DNA from: Desulfuromonas sp.
GTDB lineage: Bacteria > Desulfobacterota > Desulfuromonadia > Desulfuromonadales > UBA2294
Assembly: GCA_002869615.1 (NCBI GenBank)
Contig: PKUH01000120.1
Location: 1 to 35,516, forward strand
Direction: 5' to 3'
DNA: 35,516 bases
In this document: piece after piece, positions 7,385-18,942 of the stretch
Layout of the letters: each line of letters opens with the position of its first letter
Position numbering within the stretch: position 1 is the first letter of the stretch
Notes under the pieces: model-generated
The model's input: the letters and a program-made list of their open reading frames with translations, nothing else
Told to the model about the DNA's origin: nothing
The model's database searches: none
Program-made: the position numbers and the translations under genes

Positions 7385-9821
7385 CGTCATCTTCCTTTTC
7401 GGCAAGCTTTGCAACTGCAACAATCCGCTCATCCGGTTCAAGGACCATCAGGCGAACCCCCATGGTATTCCGGCCAATCAGTGAAATATTGCCGACCGGA
7501 GTCCGCAGAACCTTGCCGCGATCAGTTATAAACATCAGGTCGGATTCATCATCAACCAGTTTGACATCGACAACCTGACCATTCCGGCCGCCGGTCTTGA
7601 TTGTAATGATCCCTTTGCCACCACGACTCTGCACCCGGTACTCGCCGATCGCCGTGCGTTTACCATAACCATTTTCGGTGATCGACACCAGGGTCGCAGC
7701 CGTTGCAGCGGACACCACCTCCATACCGATAATCTGATCTTCGTCGCTGATCATCATGCCGCGCACGCCACGCGCCGTGCGGCCCATTGCGCGGGCGTTC
7801 TTTTCCGAAAAGCGGATCGACTTGCCGCTCTGGCTGGCCAGGATGATGTCCATACTGCCGTCGGTCAGGCGGGCGGCAATCAGGCTGTCATCATCATCTA
7901 TCGTCAGGGCAATAATCCCGCCCTGGCGCGGATTCGAATAGGCCATCAGGTCGGTCTTTTTGACCGTACCATTTCTGGTAGCGGTAATAATAAACTTGTC
8001 CTCTTCGAACTCCTTGACCGGGAGGATGGTCATGACCTTTTCGTCCGGCTGCAGATTAAGCAGGTTAACAATCGCCTTGCCGCGCGACGCGCGGCCGCCC
8101 TGCGGTATTTCATGGACCTTGAGCCAGTAAACCTTACCCTTATCGGTAAAGATCAGGATGTACGAGTGCGTCGACGCAATAAAGAGCCGCTCGACGAAAT
8201 CCTCCTCTTTCGGCTTCATCCCGGTTTTGCCCTTGCCGCCGCGGCGCTGCGCCCGGTAAAGCGAAACCGCGTTGCGCTTGATATAACCGGAATGGGAAAC
8301 GGTTACGACCATATCTTCCTCGACGATCATGTCTTCAATTGACAGATCACCGGTGAATTCAACAATTTCCGAACGGCGCTCATCACCGAATCGTTCCTTG
8401 ATATCGAGCAGCTCTCCCTTGATAATCTTGAGAATTTCCGCCTCACTGGCAAGGATCTCCTTGAGCCGCTTGATCAGCGCCATCACCTCTTCATACTCGG
8501 CAACGATCTTGTCCCGCTCAAGCCCGGTCAGGCGGTGCAGACGCATATCGAGGATCGCCTGTGACTGAATGTCGGAGAGACCGAAACGCTCGATCAATCG
8601 TTTTTTGGCTTCGGCCGGATTGGCGCTGGTCTTGATGATCTGGATCACCTCATCGAGGTTGTCGAGGGCGATCTTGAGACCTTCGAGGATATGGGCCCGG
8701 GCTTCGGCTTTTTTCAAATCGAAGATGGTTCGCCGGGTAACAATATCATTGCGGTGCTCGATGAAATTATCGAGGACTTCACGCAGGGTCAGGATCCGCG
8801 GCTGGCCACTAACGATTGCCAGCATGATAATACCGAACGACGACTGCATCGGCGTCATCTTGTAAAGCTGGTTGAGGATGACCTGCGGGATCGAATCCCT
8901 CTTCAGCTCGATGACAATACGCATGCCGTCACGGTCCGATTCATCGCGCAGGTCGGAGATCCCTTCAATCTTCTTGTCGCGAACCAGTTCGGCGATTTTC
9001 TCAATCAGTCGTGCCTTGTTTACCTGAAAGGGGATTTCGTTGATAATGATGCTTTCCCGCCCGGTCCGTTTGTTGGTCTCGACCATGGCCCGCGCCCGCA
9101 TCTGGATGATGCCGCGGCCGGTGCTGTAGGCTTCCCGAACGCCGCTCTGACCGAGAATAAAACCGCCAGTCGGAAAATCGGGGGCTGGGATAAGCTGCAT
9201 CAAATCTTCGAAATCGACGGCCGGGTTGTCAATAATAGCGATCAGGCCAGCAATGACTTCATCGAGATTGTGCGGTGGAATCTTGGTCGCCATGCCGACA
9301 GCGATACCTTCCGAACCGTTAACCAGAAGGTTCGGGAATTTACATGGCAGAACCAGCGGCTCTTCGAGGGAGTCGTCATAGTTCGGACCGAATTCGACGG
9401 TCTCTTTTTCGATATCATTGAGCAGTTCGTGGGCCAGCCGGTCCATCCGGACCTCGGTATAACGCATGGCCGCCGCCGAGTCACCATCGATTGAACCGAA
9501 ATTGCCCTGACCGTCGACCAGCGGGTAGCGCAAGGAAAAATCCTGGGCCATCCGGACGATGGTATCGTAGACGGCCGAATCACCATGCGGATGGTATTTA
9601 CCGATAACATCACCGACGACCCGGGCCGATTTTTTATACGGTTTGTTGTAGTCATTCCCGAGATCGTTCATGGCGAACAACACCCGACGATGCACCGGCT
9701 TCAATCCATCACGGATATCCGGTAAAGCGCGACCAACGATTACACTCATCGCGTAGTCCATGTAGGACTTGCGCATTTCATCTTCTATATTAACGGTTAC
9801 CCGATTCTGTTCCGAGAGCAT
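7323..9821 (-). CDS. gyrA: DNA gyrase subunit A
   Basis: The 832-residue breakage-reunion subunit of gyrase, which with GyrB introduces negative supercoils. Seen: the winged-helix core, catalytic tyrosine Y121 in AAMRYTE, the quinolone-resistance region [10 protein letters not shown] with S82 and D86 (equivalent to E. coli S83/D87, both susceptible-type), and C-terminal beta-pinwheel repeats including the GyrA box QRRGGKG needed for DNA wrapping, with a second, looser QSRGGKG. The tail is acidic, as in many GyrA proteins. GGGAGG sits 5 bases before the ATG. It lies 66 bases after gyrB in the same leftward run, and its 3' end overlaps the TPR gene. Confidence 0.98.
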   Translation of the reverse strand: MLSEQNRVTVNIEDEMRKSYMDYAMSVIVGRALPDIRDGLKPVHRRVLFAMNDLGNDYNKPYKKSARVVGDVIGKYHPHGDSAVYDTIVRMAQDFSLRYPLVDGQGNFGSIDGDSAAAMRYTEVRMDRLAHELLNDIEKETVEFGPNYDDSLEEPLVLPCKFPNLLVNGSEGIAVGMATKIPPHNLDEVIAGLIAIIDNPAVDFEDLMQLIPAPDFPTGGFILGQSGVREAYSTGRGIIQMRARAMVETNKRTGRESIIINEIPFQVNKARLIEKIAELVRDKKIEGISDLRDESDRDGMRIVIELKRDSIPQVILNQLYKMTPMQSSFGIIMLAIVSGQPRILTLREVLDNFIEHRNDIVTRRTIFDLKKAEARAHILEGLKIALDNLDEVIQIIKTSANPAEAKKRLIERFGLSDIQSQAILDMRLHRLTGLERDKIVAEYEEVMALIKRLKEILASEAEILKIIKGELLDIKERFGDERRSEIVEFTGDLSIEDMIVEEDMVVTVSHSGYIKRNAVSLYRAQRRGGKGKTGMKPKEEDFVERLFIASTHSYILIFTDKGKVYWLKVHEIPQGGRASRGKAIVNLLNLQPDEKVMTILPVKEFEEDKFIITATRNGTVKKTDLMAYSNPRQGGIIALTIDDDDSLIAARLTDGSMDIILASQSGKSIRFSEKNARAMGRTARGVRGMMISDEDQIIGMEVVSAATAATLVSITENGYGKRTAIGEYRVQSRGGKGIITIKTGGRNGQVVDVKLVDDESDLMFITDRGKVLRTPVGNISLIGRNTMGVRLMVLEPDERIVAVAKLAEKEDDDGSREIEEETPAGGAETEET

Positions 9822-9852
9822 TCGTCCTCCCTGTTCCGGTCAATTCTGATTC

Positions 9853-9869
9853 CCGATGCGCAGCATCGG
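9853..9869. other. Hairpin in the gyrB-gyrA intergenic gap
   Basis: CCGATGC-GCA-GCATCGG forms a 7-bp stem with a 3-base loop. In the direction of gyrA transcription the A/U-rich stretch comes before the hairpin, so it does not look like a terminator. It may protect or process the gyrB-gyrA mRNA. Confidence 0.5.
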
Positions 9870-9887
9870 CGAAAAAATTTTTAAATT

Positions 9888-12278
<2,391 letters not shown>

Positions 12279-13382
12279 TCATACCTCGTCAGATACTGTC
12301 GTTGTGAAAACTCCTTGTTCCACACGTATAAAATATCCGTCTCTTATACCGCCGTCGAGCAGCGGTTGAACCTCGGTTGTTGTTATAAAAACCTGTGCTT
12401 TCAGCGAAAGCAGAAATTCGAAAAAAAGATTCTGCCGGTGTCGATCAAGTTCACCGGTTAAATCATCAAACAGCAACAGTGGCGGTTCGCCATATACCTC
12501 TTTAAGGTGAAGCGCCTGTGCTACCTTGAAAGCCAGTATGAATGATCGCTGCTGCCCCTGGGAGCCGTAGCTTTTAAGGGGTCGCTGATTAAGTAAAAAA
12601 TCGATATCATCACGGTGCGGTCCGGAGAGCGTAACACCATACCGTTTTTCCTGCTCTTTCTGTCGCTCAAATTCATCGAGCAGGTTCTGTTCAAGTTCGC
12701 TGATATCCTTGGTATCCGCTTTACAAAACAGGTTGACCTGTTCCTGCTGACCGCAGATATGAAGGTAGCAGTCCTTAACTTGCGGCAATATTTTTTCAAT
12801 ATACCGGCTTCTCGCATGTCTTATAGCGGCGCCGGTTTTGGCCAGTTCATCGGTCCAGGGTGCGAGTTCATTTTCCGGGCGTTTCTCTTTAAGCAGCCGG
12901 TTGCGCTGTTTCAGTTGTCTGTCATATTTCTGCACATCAGCCAGATATTTATTATCTGTCTGAAAAACTGCCCGATCGAGCAACCGGCGCCGGCCACTGG
13001 GTGGGCCCTTGATCAGATTGACCTCTTCCGGAGCAAAAACAACCGGACGTAGACAGTCGAGGTAAGCTTCCGGGCGGTTGATTCTCTTTCCATCGAGCCA
13101 GGCCTGTTTGTTCTCTTTATCTATTCTCAGTTTTATCTGGTGTTTGACACCATTTTTTTCCGTTTCACCTTTTATTTCACTGTAACTCTCATTATTTTTA
13201 ATCAACTCATCGTTGCGTGATAAGCGAAAACTTTTCAGACTTCCTAACAGTGAAATTGATTCAAGCAGATTTGTTTTGCCCTGGGCATTATCTCCATAAA
13301 AAATATTGAACAGGTGGTGTGGATGTAGTTCCGTTCGCTCTATATTGCGAAAATTATAAAGAAGCAATTGCTCCAGCCGCAT
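12279..13382 (-). CDS. recF: DNA replication/repair protein RecF
   Basis: SMC-like ATPase of 367 residues that helps RecR/RecO load RecA at single-strand gaps. Seen: N-terminal LLLYNFRN, Walker A GDNAQGKTNLLE (30-41), the signature segment YGSQGQQRSFILAFKVAQ, and Walker B PLLLFDDLTGELD with the D-loop. Length is normal. It starts 18 bases beyond the 34-bp palindrome that follows dnaN, and its TGA is at 12279-12281, one base from the gyrB ATG (12278). The dnaN-recF-gyrB order is the classic origin arrangement. Confidence 0.97.
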   Translation of the reverse strand: MRLEQLLLYNFRNIERTELHPHHLFNIFYGDNAQGKTNLLESISLLGSLKSFRLSRNDELIKNNESYSEIKGETEKNGVKHQIKLRIDKENKQAWLDGKRINRPEAYLDCLRPVVFAPEEVNLIKGPPSGRRRLLDRAVFQTDNKYLADVQKYDRQLKQRNRLLKEKRPENELAPWTDELAKTGAAIRHARSRYIEKILPQVKDCYLHICGQQEQVNLFCKADTKDISELEQNLLDEFERQKEQEKRYGVTLSGPHRDDIDFLLNQRPLKSYGSQGQQRSFILAFKVAQALHLKEVYGEPPLLLFDDLTGELDRHRQNLFFEFLLSLKAQVFITTTEVQPLLDGGIRDGYFIRVEQGVFTTTVSDEV

Positions 13383-13400
13383 AAATTTATTGTGCCTTGC

Positions 13401-13434
13401 GTGAAAAAAGCCTTTTTAAAAAGGCTTTTTTCAC
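13401..13434. terminator. Perfect 34-bp palindrome between dnaN and recF, bidirectional terminator-like
   Basis: The half-site GTGAAAAAAGCCTTTTT (13401-13417) is followed at once by its exact reverse complement (13418-13434). As RNA it can fold with a GCC/GGC core flanked by A and U runs, so either strand yields a stem followed by a U tract. It lies 11 bases after the dnaN stop and 18 before the recF start, so it probably ends or attenuates dnaN transcripts before recF-gyrB-gyrA. Confidence 0.75.
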
Positions 13435-13445
13435 CGCGAATTTTT

Positions 13446-14564
13446 TTACAGCCGCATCGGCATAACCACAGCCAGAAAACCATCATCTCCATCCGGTGTA
13501 ATCAGCCCTGGCGACAGATTATCTTTGACTGCCAGCTTTATTTTTTCCTCATCGAGAACCTGAAGTATATCGATCATATAGCGGGCATTGAATCCTATCG
13601 ACATTTCATCGCTTTTATAATCAATTTCAAGTTCTTCATGGGCATCGCCAATTTCCGGATTTGACGAGGATATTTCCAGGGTGCCATGTTTAAGATCTAT
13701 TTTTACGCCTTTTGATTTTTCACTGGAAAGAATTGCCATCCGCTTTAATGCATGCAAAAAATTATCCCTGGGAATACTGATAATTTCTTCGTTGTTCTGG
13801 GGAATAACCCGATTGTAATCAGGAAAATCTCCATCAACCAGTCGCATCACGACAATCGTGTCATCTTTTATGACTACTGCACTATTATCCATAAAACCGA
13901 GTTTAATATCCGCTTCGGTTTCTTCGGTTATTTTTTTAAGTTCGATAATACCTTTTCTCGGAAAGACAACCCCATTTATAAGTTCTTCTATCTCCGGTGT
14001 ATCAACCGCTCTTTTATCAAGAGCAAGTCGATGTCCATCGGTTGCTACCAGCAACAGATATTTTTTTTGGTCTTCTTCGATCGTTTTAAAATAGATGCCA
14101 TTCAGATTATATTTGGTTTCATCGGTCGATACTGAAAAATATGTTTTTTCAATCATCTGACCAAGCAGTTGACCACTGATCGGAATCATTTTTGTTTCGT
14201 CCGGTTGTGGAAAATGGGGAAATTCATCAGATGAAAGTCCAACAATATTAAAAACCGATTTACCGCAGCTTATTTCAATCCAGCAATTATCTTTTGCCTT
14301 GAAAATAATTTCCTTTTCCGGAAGTTCTTTTATTATTTCAAAAATCTTTTTGGCAGAGACCGTAATTTTTCCGGGACTCTTTATACTGGCCGGGTATTTG
14401 GCCCGCATGCCGACTTCGAGATCTGTAGCAGTAATAAAAAGGCCTTCTTTATCTGCTTCGACGAGAACGTTTGAAAGAATAGGTATCGTATTTCTTTTTT
14501 CAACAATACCCTGAACCCGAGCCAGGCCTTTCAAAAAAACTTCTTTTTCAATTGAAAAGTGCAT
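13446..14564 (-). CDS. dnaN: DNA polymerase III beta subunit (sliding clamp)
   Basis: Ring-shaped processivity clamp of 372 residues that tethers the polymerase and binds many repair proteins. Seen: N-terminal FSIEKEVFLKGLARVQGIVEKRNTIPILSNV, the LVATDGHRLA motif in the middle domain, and the C-terminal VMPMRL that forms part of the clamp-binding pocket. GGAGG lies 5 bases before ATG 14564; the upstream in-frame ATG at 14582 has no such site. Codons are clearly more A/T-rich than in gyrB/gyrA or the atp genes. It is separated from dnaA by 288 bases of AT-rich DNA. Confidence 0.97.
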   Translation of the reverse strand: MHFSIEKEVFLKGLARVQGIVEKRNTIPILSNVLVEADKEGLFITATDLEVGMRAKYPASIKSPGKITVSAKKIFEIIKELPEKEIIFKAKDNCWIEISCGKSVFNIVGLSSDEFPHFPQPDETKMIPISGQLLGQMIEKTYFSVSTDETKYNLNGIYFKTIEEDQKKYLLLVATDGHRLALDKRAVDTPEIEELINGVVFPRKGIIELKKITEETEADIKLGFMDNSAVVIKDDTIVVMRLVDGDFPDYNRVIPQNNEEIISIPRDNFLHALKRMAILSSEKSKGVKIDLKHGTLEISSSNPEIGDAHEELEIDYKSDEMSIGFNARYMIDILQVLDEEKIKLAVKDNLSPGLITPDGDDGFLAVVMPMRL

Positions 14565-14852
14565 GTTTTCCTCCGAATGCACAGCATTATGTTTCTATTA
14601 TTTATTTAAAATATATGTTCAGTAGTAATAGTAGTTGCCTGTTAATTTGTTGATAACTGTAAAAATGATCCATTTATAACTGTTTTAAACTGTGGAAAAT
14701 AAGCTTGAATTACTGCTGATAAATGATCAGTTATTGTTGACAGTATGATATTCCAAAAATTATCCCCCGTTTATACCAATATTGTAGACATAATATAAAC
14801 ATCAGTTTTTTATTTATTATTTTGTTAATCCATTTTTCAGATTATTGATAGT
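14565..14852. other. AT-rich dnaN-dnaA intergenic region with DnaA-box-like sites
   Basis: This 288-base non-coding stretch is very AT-rich with long A/T runs. It holds TGTGGAAAA (14691-14699), the reverse complement of TTTTCCACA, which fits the DnaA-box consensus TTWTNCACA. It also holds TGTTGATAA (14648-14656), one base from a TTATCCACA box in reverse. It must also contain the promoter for dnaN on the minus strand, but no convincing -35/-10 pair was found. It may be a second half of a bipartite oriC. Confidence 0.5.
14691..14699 (-). promoter_or_regulatory. DnaA box (TTTTCCACA, minus strand)
   Basis: The plus strand reads TGTGGAAAA, an exact match in reverse to TTWTNCACA, inside the AT-rich gap between dnaN and dnaA. 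The match is short, and the call relies on its location. Confidence 0.5.
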
Positions 14853-16169
14853 TTATTTTAATTGCATATCATTTTCGAGCTGTTTATCTATTTTTTTTAT
14901 GGCGTGGATAATTGTTGAGTGATCCTTGCCGCCAAACTGTTCTCCAATATCCGGATAGGATAGAGGTGTCAGTTGTCGCGTCAGATACATTGCAATCTGT
15001 CTTGCCATAACCAGAGCTTTATGCCGTTTGGCTGACTTTAAATCCGAATTTTTAATTCCGAAATGCGCTGCAACAGCTTTTTGTATCTGTTCAGTCGATA
15101 TTTTTCTGTTTTTTTCTACGAGTATATCTTTCAGTATATCTTTCGCCATTTCAAGAGATATAGAAGTAGATGTCAGGCTGGCATAAGCCCCTATTCTTAC
15201 CAGATATCCCTCAAGATCACGGACATTATTACTGGCCGAATTAGCCAGGAAAAGAGCAACATCTTCCGGCAAGTCAATCCCGTTATTTTCCGCCTTTACT
15301 TTTAATATGGCCTGTTTTGTTTCTACATCCGGAGCTTGAATATCGGCAATCAATCCCCATTCAAAACGGGAACGTAATCTCTCTTCCAGTCCCGGTATTT
15401 CCTTTGGAAATTTGTCCGATGTAACAACGATCTGTTTATGCGACTCATATAAAGAGTTAAATGTATGAAAAAATTCTTCCTGGGTTCTTTCTTTACCGGC
15501 GATAAATTGAATATCATCAATCATCAGAACATCCATGGTTCTGAATTTATTCCTGAACTCATCCATCTTGTTATAGCGTAGAGAATTGATCAGTTCATTC
15601 ATAAATTTTTCGGATGTGTAATAACAGATTGACATCTGCGGATCATTTTTAAGAATTTCATTGCCGATAGCATTAACCAGGTGTGTTTTACCAAGTCCGA
15701 CACCACCGTATACAAAAAGAGGGTTGTAAGTCGTCGCCGGATTATTGGCAACAGCCATTGCAGCGGCATAAGCAAACTGGTTGGATGAACCGGTCACAAA
15801 TTCATCGAAGGTGTATTTGGGATTGATGTTGATTGACTGATTTCTATTTAACGGCGGGGAGAACTTTTTAGCCGGCACCGGTTGTTCTTCTTTATTACTA
15901 TTTTTAATATTGTTTTCAGATGAATTGGCTGAAATATTAAATTCGAGATTATATTCTACCGAGCCGATTGTTGATAATGTTTCCCTGATCATCTGAAAGT
16001 AGTTTTCCCTGATCCAGTCGAGAAAAAATCGATTGGGAACCTGAAGTTTCACCGTATCGGCTTTTATGTCGACGAGTTCTATCGGTTTGATCCATGTCGC
16101 AAAATGTTGCGGGTTCAAAGATAGTTCAAGTTTATCGAGAGTTTTATTCCAGATTTGTTCAGTTGTCAT
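14853..16169 (-). CDS. dnaA: Chromosomal replication initiator protein DnaA
   Basis: AAA+ initiator of 438 residues that binds DnaA boxes and melts the origin. Domain I (about 1-75) has the WIKPIEL segment used for helicase/regulator contacts. A short Asn/Ser-rich linker follows, then domain III with Walker A GGVGLGKTHL (155-164), Walker B VLMIDDIQF with D218/D219 and the sensor/Arg-finger segment ERLRSRFEWGL. Domain IV ends with the DNA-binding signature FGGKDHSTIIHAIKKID. Length is typical. Coding sequence is A/T-rich. It is flanked by the two AT-rich intergenic stretches with DnaA boxes, so autoregulation is likely. Confidence 0.98.
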   Translation of the reverse strand: MTTEQIWNKTLDKLELSLNPQHFATWIKPIELVDIKADTVKLQVPNRFFLDWIRENYFQMIRETLSTIGSVEYNLEFNISANSSENNIKNSNKEEQPVPAKKFSPPLNRNQSININPKYTFDEFVTGSSNQFAYAAAMAVANNPATTYNPLFVYGGVGLGKTHLVNAIGNEILKNDPQMSICYYTSEKFMNELINSLRYNKMDEFRNKFRTMDVLMIDDIQFIAGKERTQEEFFHTFNSLYESHKQIVVTSDKFPKEIPGLEERLRSRFEWGLIADIQAPDVETKQAILKVKAENNGIDLPEDVALFLANSASNNVRDLEGYLVRIGAYASLTSTSISLEMAKDILKDILVEKNRKISTEQIQKAVAAHFGIKNSDLKSAKRHKALVMARQIAMYLTRQLTPLSYPDIGEQFGGKDHSTIIHAIKKIDKQLENDMQLK

Positions 16170-16231
16170 TATTCGGATCTTTGTGAAACATTACCAGAAT
16201 TTTACCGAAAAGAATGAGTAGATACAAATAG

Positions 16232-16240
16232 TTATCCACA
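16232..16240 (+). promoter_or_regulatory. DnaA box TTATCCACA
   Basis: Exact consensus DnaA box, 62 bases upstream of the dnaA start codon and 14 bases from a second box in opposite orientation. Confidence 0.85.
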
Positions 16241-16254
16241 TGTTTTTTAACAGT

Positions 16255-16263
16255 TGTGGATAA
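16255..16263 (-). promoter_or_regulatory. DnaA box (TGTGGATAA on plus strand)
   Basis: Exact reverse consensus DnaA box, followed at once by an A/T-only tract. It forms a convergent pair with the box at 16232. Confidence 0.85.
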
Positions 16264-16433
16264 TTATTTTTTTTTGCTTTAGAGTCAGTATTTGCCGACC
16301 TCTTTGCCTTATCAGATAACACCAAAAATAAGCTTATCGACGCTAGCAGAGGCGACTCTTTTTTGCAAGATTTTTTTCATTTGCGCAAGAGTCCCTTTTC
16401 CCGGAAAAATAGTTAGTAAACTCCTTAATTTTC

Positions 16434-16462
16434 TTGACAGTTTTTTTTAAATATGCTTAGTA
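16434..16462 (+). promoter_or_regulatory. Sigma-70 promoter of the rpmH-rnpA run
   Basis: A perfect -35 TTGACA (16434-16439) is followed after 17 bases by TTAGTA (16457-16462). TG one base upstream of that hexamer makes it an extended -10. Transcription would begin near 16469, leaving about 75 bases of leader before rpmH. Confidence 0.65.
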
Positions 16463-16542
16463 GTGCTCTTTGGTTCAAAGATGAAAATAAACTATATGGA
16501 ACAGGCTAATCTTGTTTTTGTATTAAGAAGGAGATTTAAATT

Positions 16543-16692
16543 ATGAAAAGAACTTATCAACCGAGCCGGGTCAGTCGTAAACGGACGCACGGCTTCCGCA
16601 AGAGAATGCAATCAAAAAACGGGCGCTCCCTCATCAAAAGGCGTCGGGCGCGTGGCCGCAAGCGGTTGGCAGCTACAACACCGATCAAGTAA
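16543..16692 (+). CDS. rpmH: Large ribosomal subunit protein bL34
   Basis: A 49-residue, extremely basic protein beginning [22 protein letters not shown] with the [10 protein letters not shown] tail typical of bL34, a late-assembly protein of the 50S subunit. AAGAAGGAG ends 8 bases before the ATG. It is first in the rightward run and just upstream of rnpA, the usual arrangement. Confidence 0.98.
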   Translation: MKRTYQPSRVSRKRTHGFRKRMQSKNGRSLIKRRRARGRKRLAATTPIK

Positions 16693-16710
16693 ATTGGGAG
16701 CCGGTTAACA

Positions 16711-17064
16711 TTGTCTCTTAGCAGACGACATACCTTTCCGGCAAAAAAGAGAATAAAGAGACGGCACGATTTTATTACTGTAAAGAACCGGGGCTTTCGC
16801 TTGCGTACGCCCCATTTTTATGTCTACGTTCTTGACAATCGGAATGAAACATCACGGCTCGGGGTTACGGTATCGCGGCGCGTTGGTAACGCCGTTGTTC
16901 GGAATCGGGTCAAACGCTTATTGCGTGAATACTTTCGTCTGAATTCAATAAGCTCTGCCGACCACCTGGATATATCGATCATTGCACGCCCCGGTGCCGG
17001 TCAGCTCAAACTGTCCGATGTTGTTGACGAAATGACGGTATTACAAAACCTTGATCAGGATTGA
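16711..17064 (+). CDS. rnpA: Ribonuclease P protein component
   Basis: Basic protein of 117 residues that binds the RNase P RNA and helps recognise the 5' leader of pre-tRNA. Seen: [13 protein letters not shown], then [27 protein letters not shown] with the conserved RNR helix that contacts the RNA. It starts at TTG 16711, with GGGAG (16696-16700) 10 bases upstream and 18 bases after the rpmH stop; a TTG start would keep expression moderate. It is followed with at most a few bases of spacing by yidD. Confidence 0.95.
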   Translation: MSLSRRHTFPAKKRIKRRHDFITVKNRGFRLRTPHFYVYVLDNRNETSRLGVTVSRRVGNAVVRNRVKRLLREYFRLNSISSADHLDISIIARPGAGQLKLSDVVDEMTVLQNLDQD

Positions 17065-17072
17065 GTCACCTT

Positions 17073-17285
17073 ATGGTAAAACAAATTGTCATTTCTGTGA
17101 TCGTTTTATATCAAAGGTTTATTTCACCTCTGAAGGGGCCATCCTGCCGGTTTTATCCATCTTGTTCTTCCTATACACGACAATCTATCGAAAAGCACGG
17201 CTTGGGCCGTGGCCTGTTGTTGGCTGCTTTTCGCTTATGCAAATGTCATCCATTTCACCCGGGTGGTTTTGATCCGGTTAAATAA
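17073..17285 (+). CDS. yidD: Membrane protein insertion efficiency factor YidD
   Basis: A small membrane-associated protein of 70 residues. Seen: an amphipathic hydrophobic start ([19 protein letters not shown]), the three-cysteine signature [13 protein letters not shown], and [12 protein letters not shown]. The family assists insertion of proteins by YidC. ATG 17073 lies 12 bases after AGGA; an in-frame TTG at 17061 overlapping the rnpA stop is a possible alternative. It sits between rnpA and yidC as in most Proteobacteria. Confidence 0.93.
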   Translation: MVKQIVISVIVLYQRFISPLKGPSCRFYPSCSSYTRQSIEKHGLGRGLLLAAFRLCKCHPFHPGGFDPVK

Positions 17286-17321
17286 GTCCTCTTTCCGTTC
17301 AGTTTCGGAGTTTTTTAAGTT

Positions 17322-18932
17322 ATGGAAAATAATAACAAAAATACATTTATCGCTATCGGTTTGATGCTGCTGGTCTGGGTTGTCTTTACCGTAGTTTTTC
17401 CCCCGACCCAGGAACCATCAGTTGAACAACCGCCTGCTGATGAAGCTACTCGGACCGAGGTGGTTGCTTCTTCATCTTCATCTCCGGCGCAGGACGTTGC
17501 TTCAATACCGACTATTATCCCGGTCGTATCGACCGAAGAGAAAGAGTTGTTAATAAAGACCGATCTCTACAGTGCTGTTTTGACCAACATCGGTGCACGG
17601 GTAAAATTACTGGAACTGAATGATTATCATGTTGAAAATGATCCTGATTCCGATCTGGTACGGATTATCGACGTTTCAATGCCGCATCAGGCTTCTCTCC
17701 GTCTGGCCGGTGTAAATGGGCTCCTGCTCTCTCCGGAAGCGCCTTATTCGCTGCCAGAAGAAAAAGAGATCGTTCTTTCTTCCGATCAGGAAAAGTCCAT
17801 TACTTTAAGCACCCGGACCAGCGATGGACTTTTGATCGAAAAAGTAATGACCTTCCGCGGCAACAGTTATGCCGTAGATGTTGTTATCCGGGTCAGTAAT
17901 CCGGGCCAGGTAGCGACCAGGGGTGGCCTCGAGTTTTCCCTGGTACAGGTCTTTGATGACTCGGCCAAACCGGACCGACTCTCTTTTGTCGGCGGTGCGG
18001 CTCTGGTGAACGATGAGGTGCAGACCGCTTCTCTTGATGATCTTGCCGAAGAATCAGTTTCTTACGGCAAAGCTACGGTCTGGACCGCCTACGAAGACAA
18101 GTATTTCATGTCGGCTCTGGTGCCGCTTGAAAATGCTCTTGAAAAAGTCCGGATTCAGCGTCAGGATGAGCGGGTCGAGAATATCATCAGCCTTCCCGGT
18201 ACCAGCCTGTCTCCCGGATCAAGTACCACTCACACCTTTATGGCTTATTTCGGTCCCCGTGACATGAAGGTTCTCGAGCAGGTCAATCATCAACTTTCCA
18301 AGGCAATTGATTTCGGATTTTTCTCCATTATTTCTGATCCTTTGCTCTGGTTTCTGAATTTTATCAATACTTACGTTCATAATTACGGCATCGCGATTAT
18401 TCTTTTGACGGTTCTGATCAAGACCTTGTTCTGGCCACTGACTCACAAAAGCTACGCTTCAATGAAAGCGATGCAGAAATTGCAACCAGAGATTGCAAAG
18501 ATTCGTGAACGCTTCAAGAATGATCGGACCCGACAGGGTCAGGAAACAATGGAGATGTACAAGAAGCATCGGGTTAATCCGATGAGCGGTTGCCTGCCGA
18601 TGCTTATTCAGATCCCCGTCTTTTTCGCCCTTTACCGGGTGTTGTATGAAGCAATCGAACTGCGGCACGCCGACTTTGCGTTCTGGCTAACCGATCTGTC
18701 TGCCAAAGATCCCTACTATATTACCCCGGTCGTTATGGGCGTAACCATGTTCATTCAACAGAGAATGACTCCCAGTACAATGGATCCGACCCAGCAGAAG
18801 ATCTTTCTGGCGATGCCGGTTGTTTTTACAGCCCTCTTCCTTAACTTTCCGTCGGGGCTTGTCATTTACTGGTTGATCAACAATCTTCTGACCATTGCCC
18901 AGCAGTACTACATCCATAAGAAATTTTCCTGA
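17322..18932 (+). CDS. yidC: Membrane protein insertase YidC
   Basis: Inner-membrane insertase of 536 residues acting alone or with SecYEG; one of its classic clients is the Fo c-subunit of ATP synthase. Seen: N-terminal TM1 (about 7-24), a Pro/Ser/Thr-rich linker, a large periplasmic beta-sandwich domain typical of Gram-negative forms, then the conserved five-helix core beginning near residue 330 with GIAIILLTVLIKTLFWPLT, the charged hairpin QPEIAKIRERFKNDR, MSGCLPMLIQIPVFFALYRVL and the final FPSGLVIYWLINNLLTIAQQ. Length is typical. A GGAG lies 11 bases before the start. No jag/khpB gene follows, unlike in many relatives. Confidence 0.97.
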   Translation: MENNNKNTFIAIGLMLLVWVVFTVVFPPTQEPSVEQPPADEATRTEVVASSSSSPAQDVASIPTIIPVVSTEEKELLIKTDLYSAVLTNIGARVKLLELNDYHVENDPDSDLVRIIDVSMPHQASLRLAGVNGLLLSPEAPYSLPEEKEIVLSSDQEKSITLSTRTSDGLLIEKVMTFRGNSYAVDVVIRVSNPGQVATRGGLEFSLVQVFDDSAKPDRLSFVGGAALVNDEVQTASLDDLAEESVSYGKATVWTAYEDKYFMSALVPLENALEKVRIQRQDERVENIISLPGTSLSPGSSTTHTFMAYFGPRDMKVLEQVNHQLSKAIDFGFFSIISDPLLWFLNFINTYVHNYGIAIILLTVLIKTLFWPLTHKSYASMKAMQKLQPEIAKIRERFKNDRTRQGQETMEMYKKHRVNPMSGCLPMLIQIPVFFALYRVLYEAIELRHADFAFWLTDLSAKDPYYITPVVMGVTMFIQQRMTPSTMDPTQQKIFLAMPVVFTALFLNFPSGLVIYWLINNLLTIAQQYYIHKKFS

Positions 18933-18942
18933 TGCCGTTATC

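Larger units (their letters stand above)
16170..16542. other. Probable oriC (dnaA-rpmH intergenic region)
   Basis: This 373-base non-coding stretch separates divergent dnaA and rpmH, the commonest origin position. It contains two consensus 9-bp DnaA boxes pointing toward each other, poly-T and AT-rich tracts that could serve as unwinding element (about 16241-16280 and 16430-16460), and the rpmH promoter. Gene orientation switches here from leftward to rightward, as expected for bidirectional replication. No further exact boxes were found; more degenerate ones cannot be ruled out by eye. Confidence 0.75.

Noticed and set aside
9853-9869. gyrB-gyrA hairpin as a terminator
   Set aside because: No U-run follows the stem in the direction of transcription; the T-run precedes it.
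15117-15146. Short tandem repeat (AGTATATCTTTC twice)
   Set aside because: It encodes the DnaA peptide KDILKDILV in frame and needs no other explanation.
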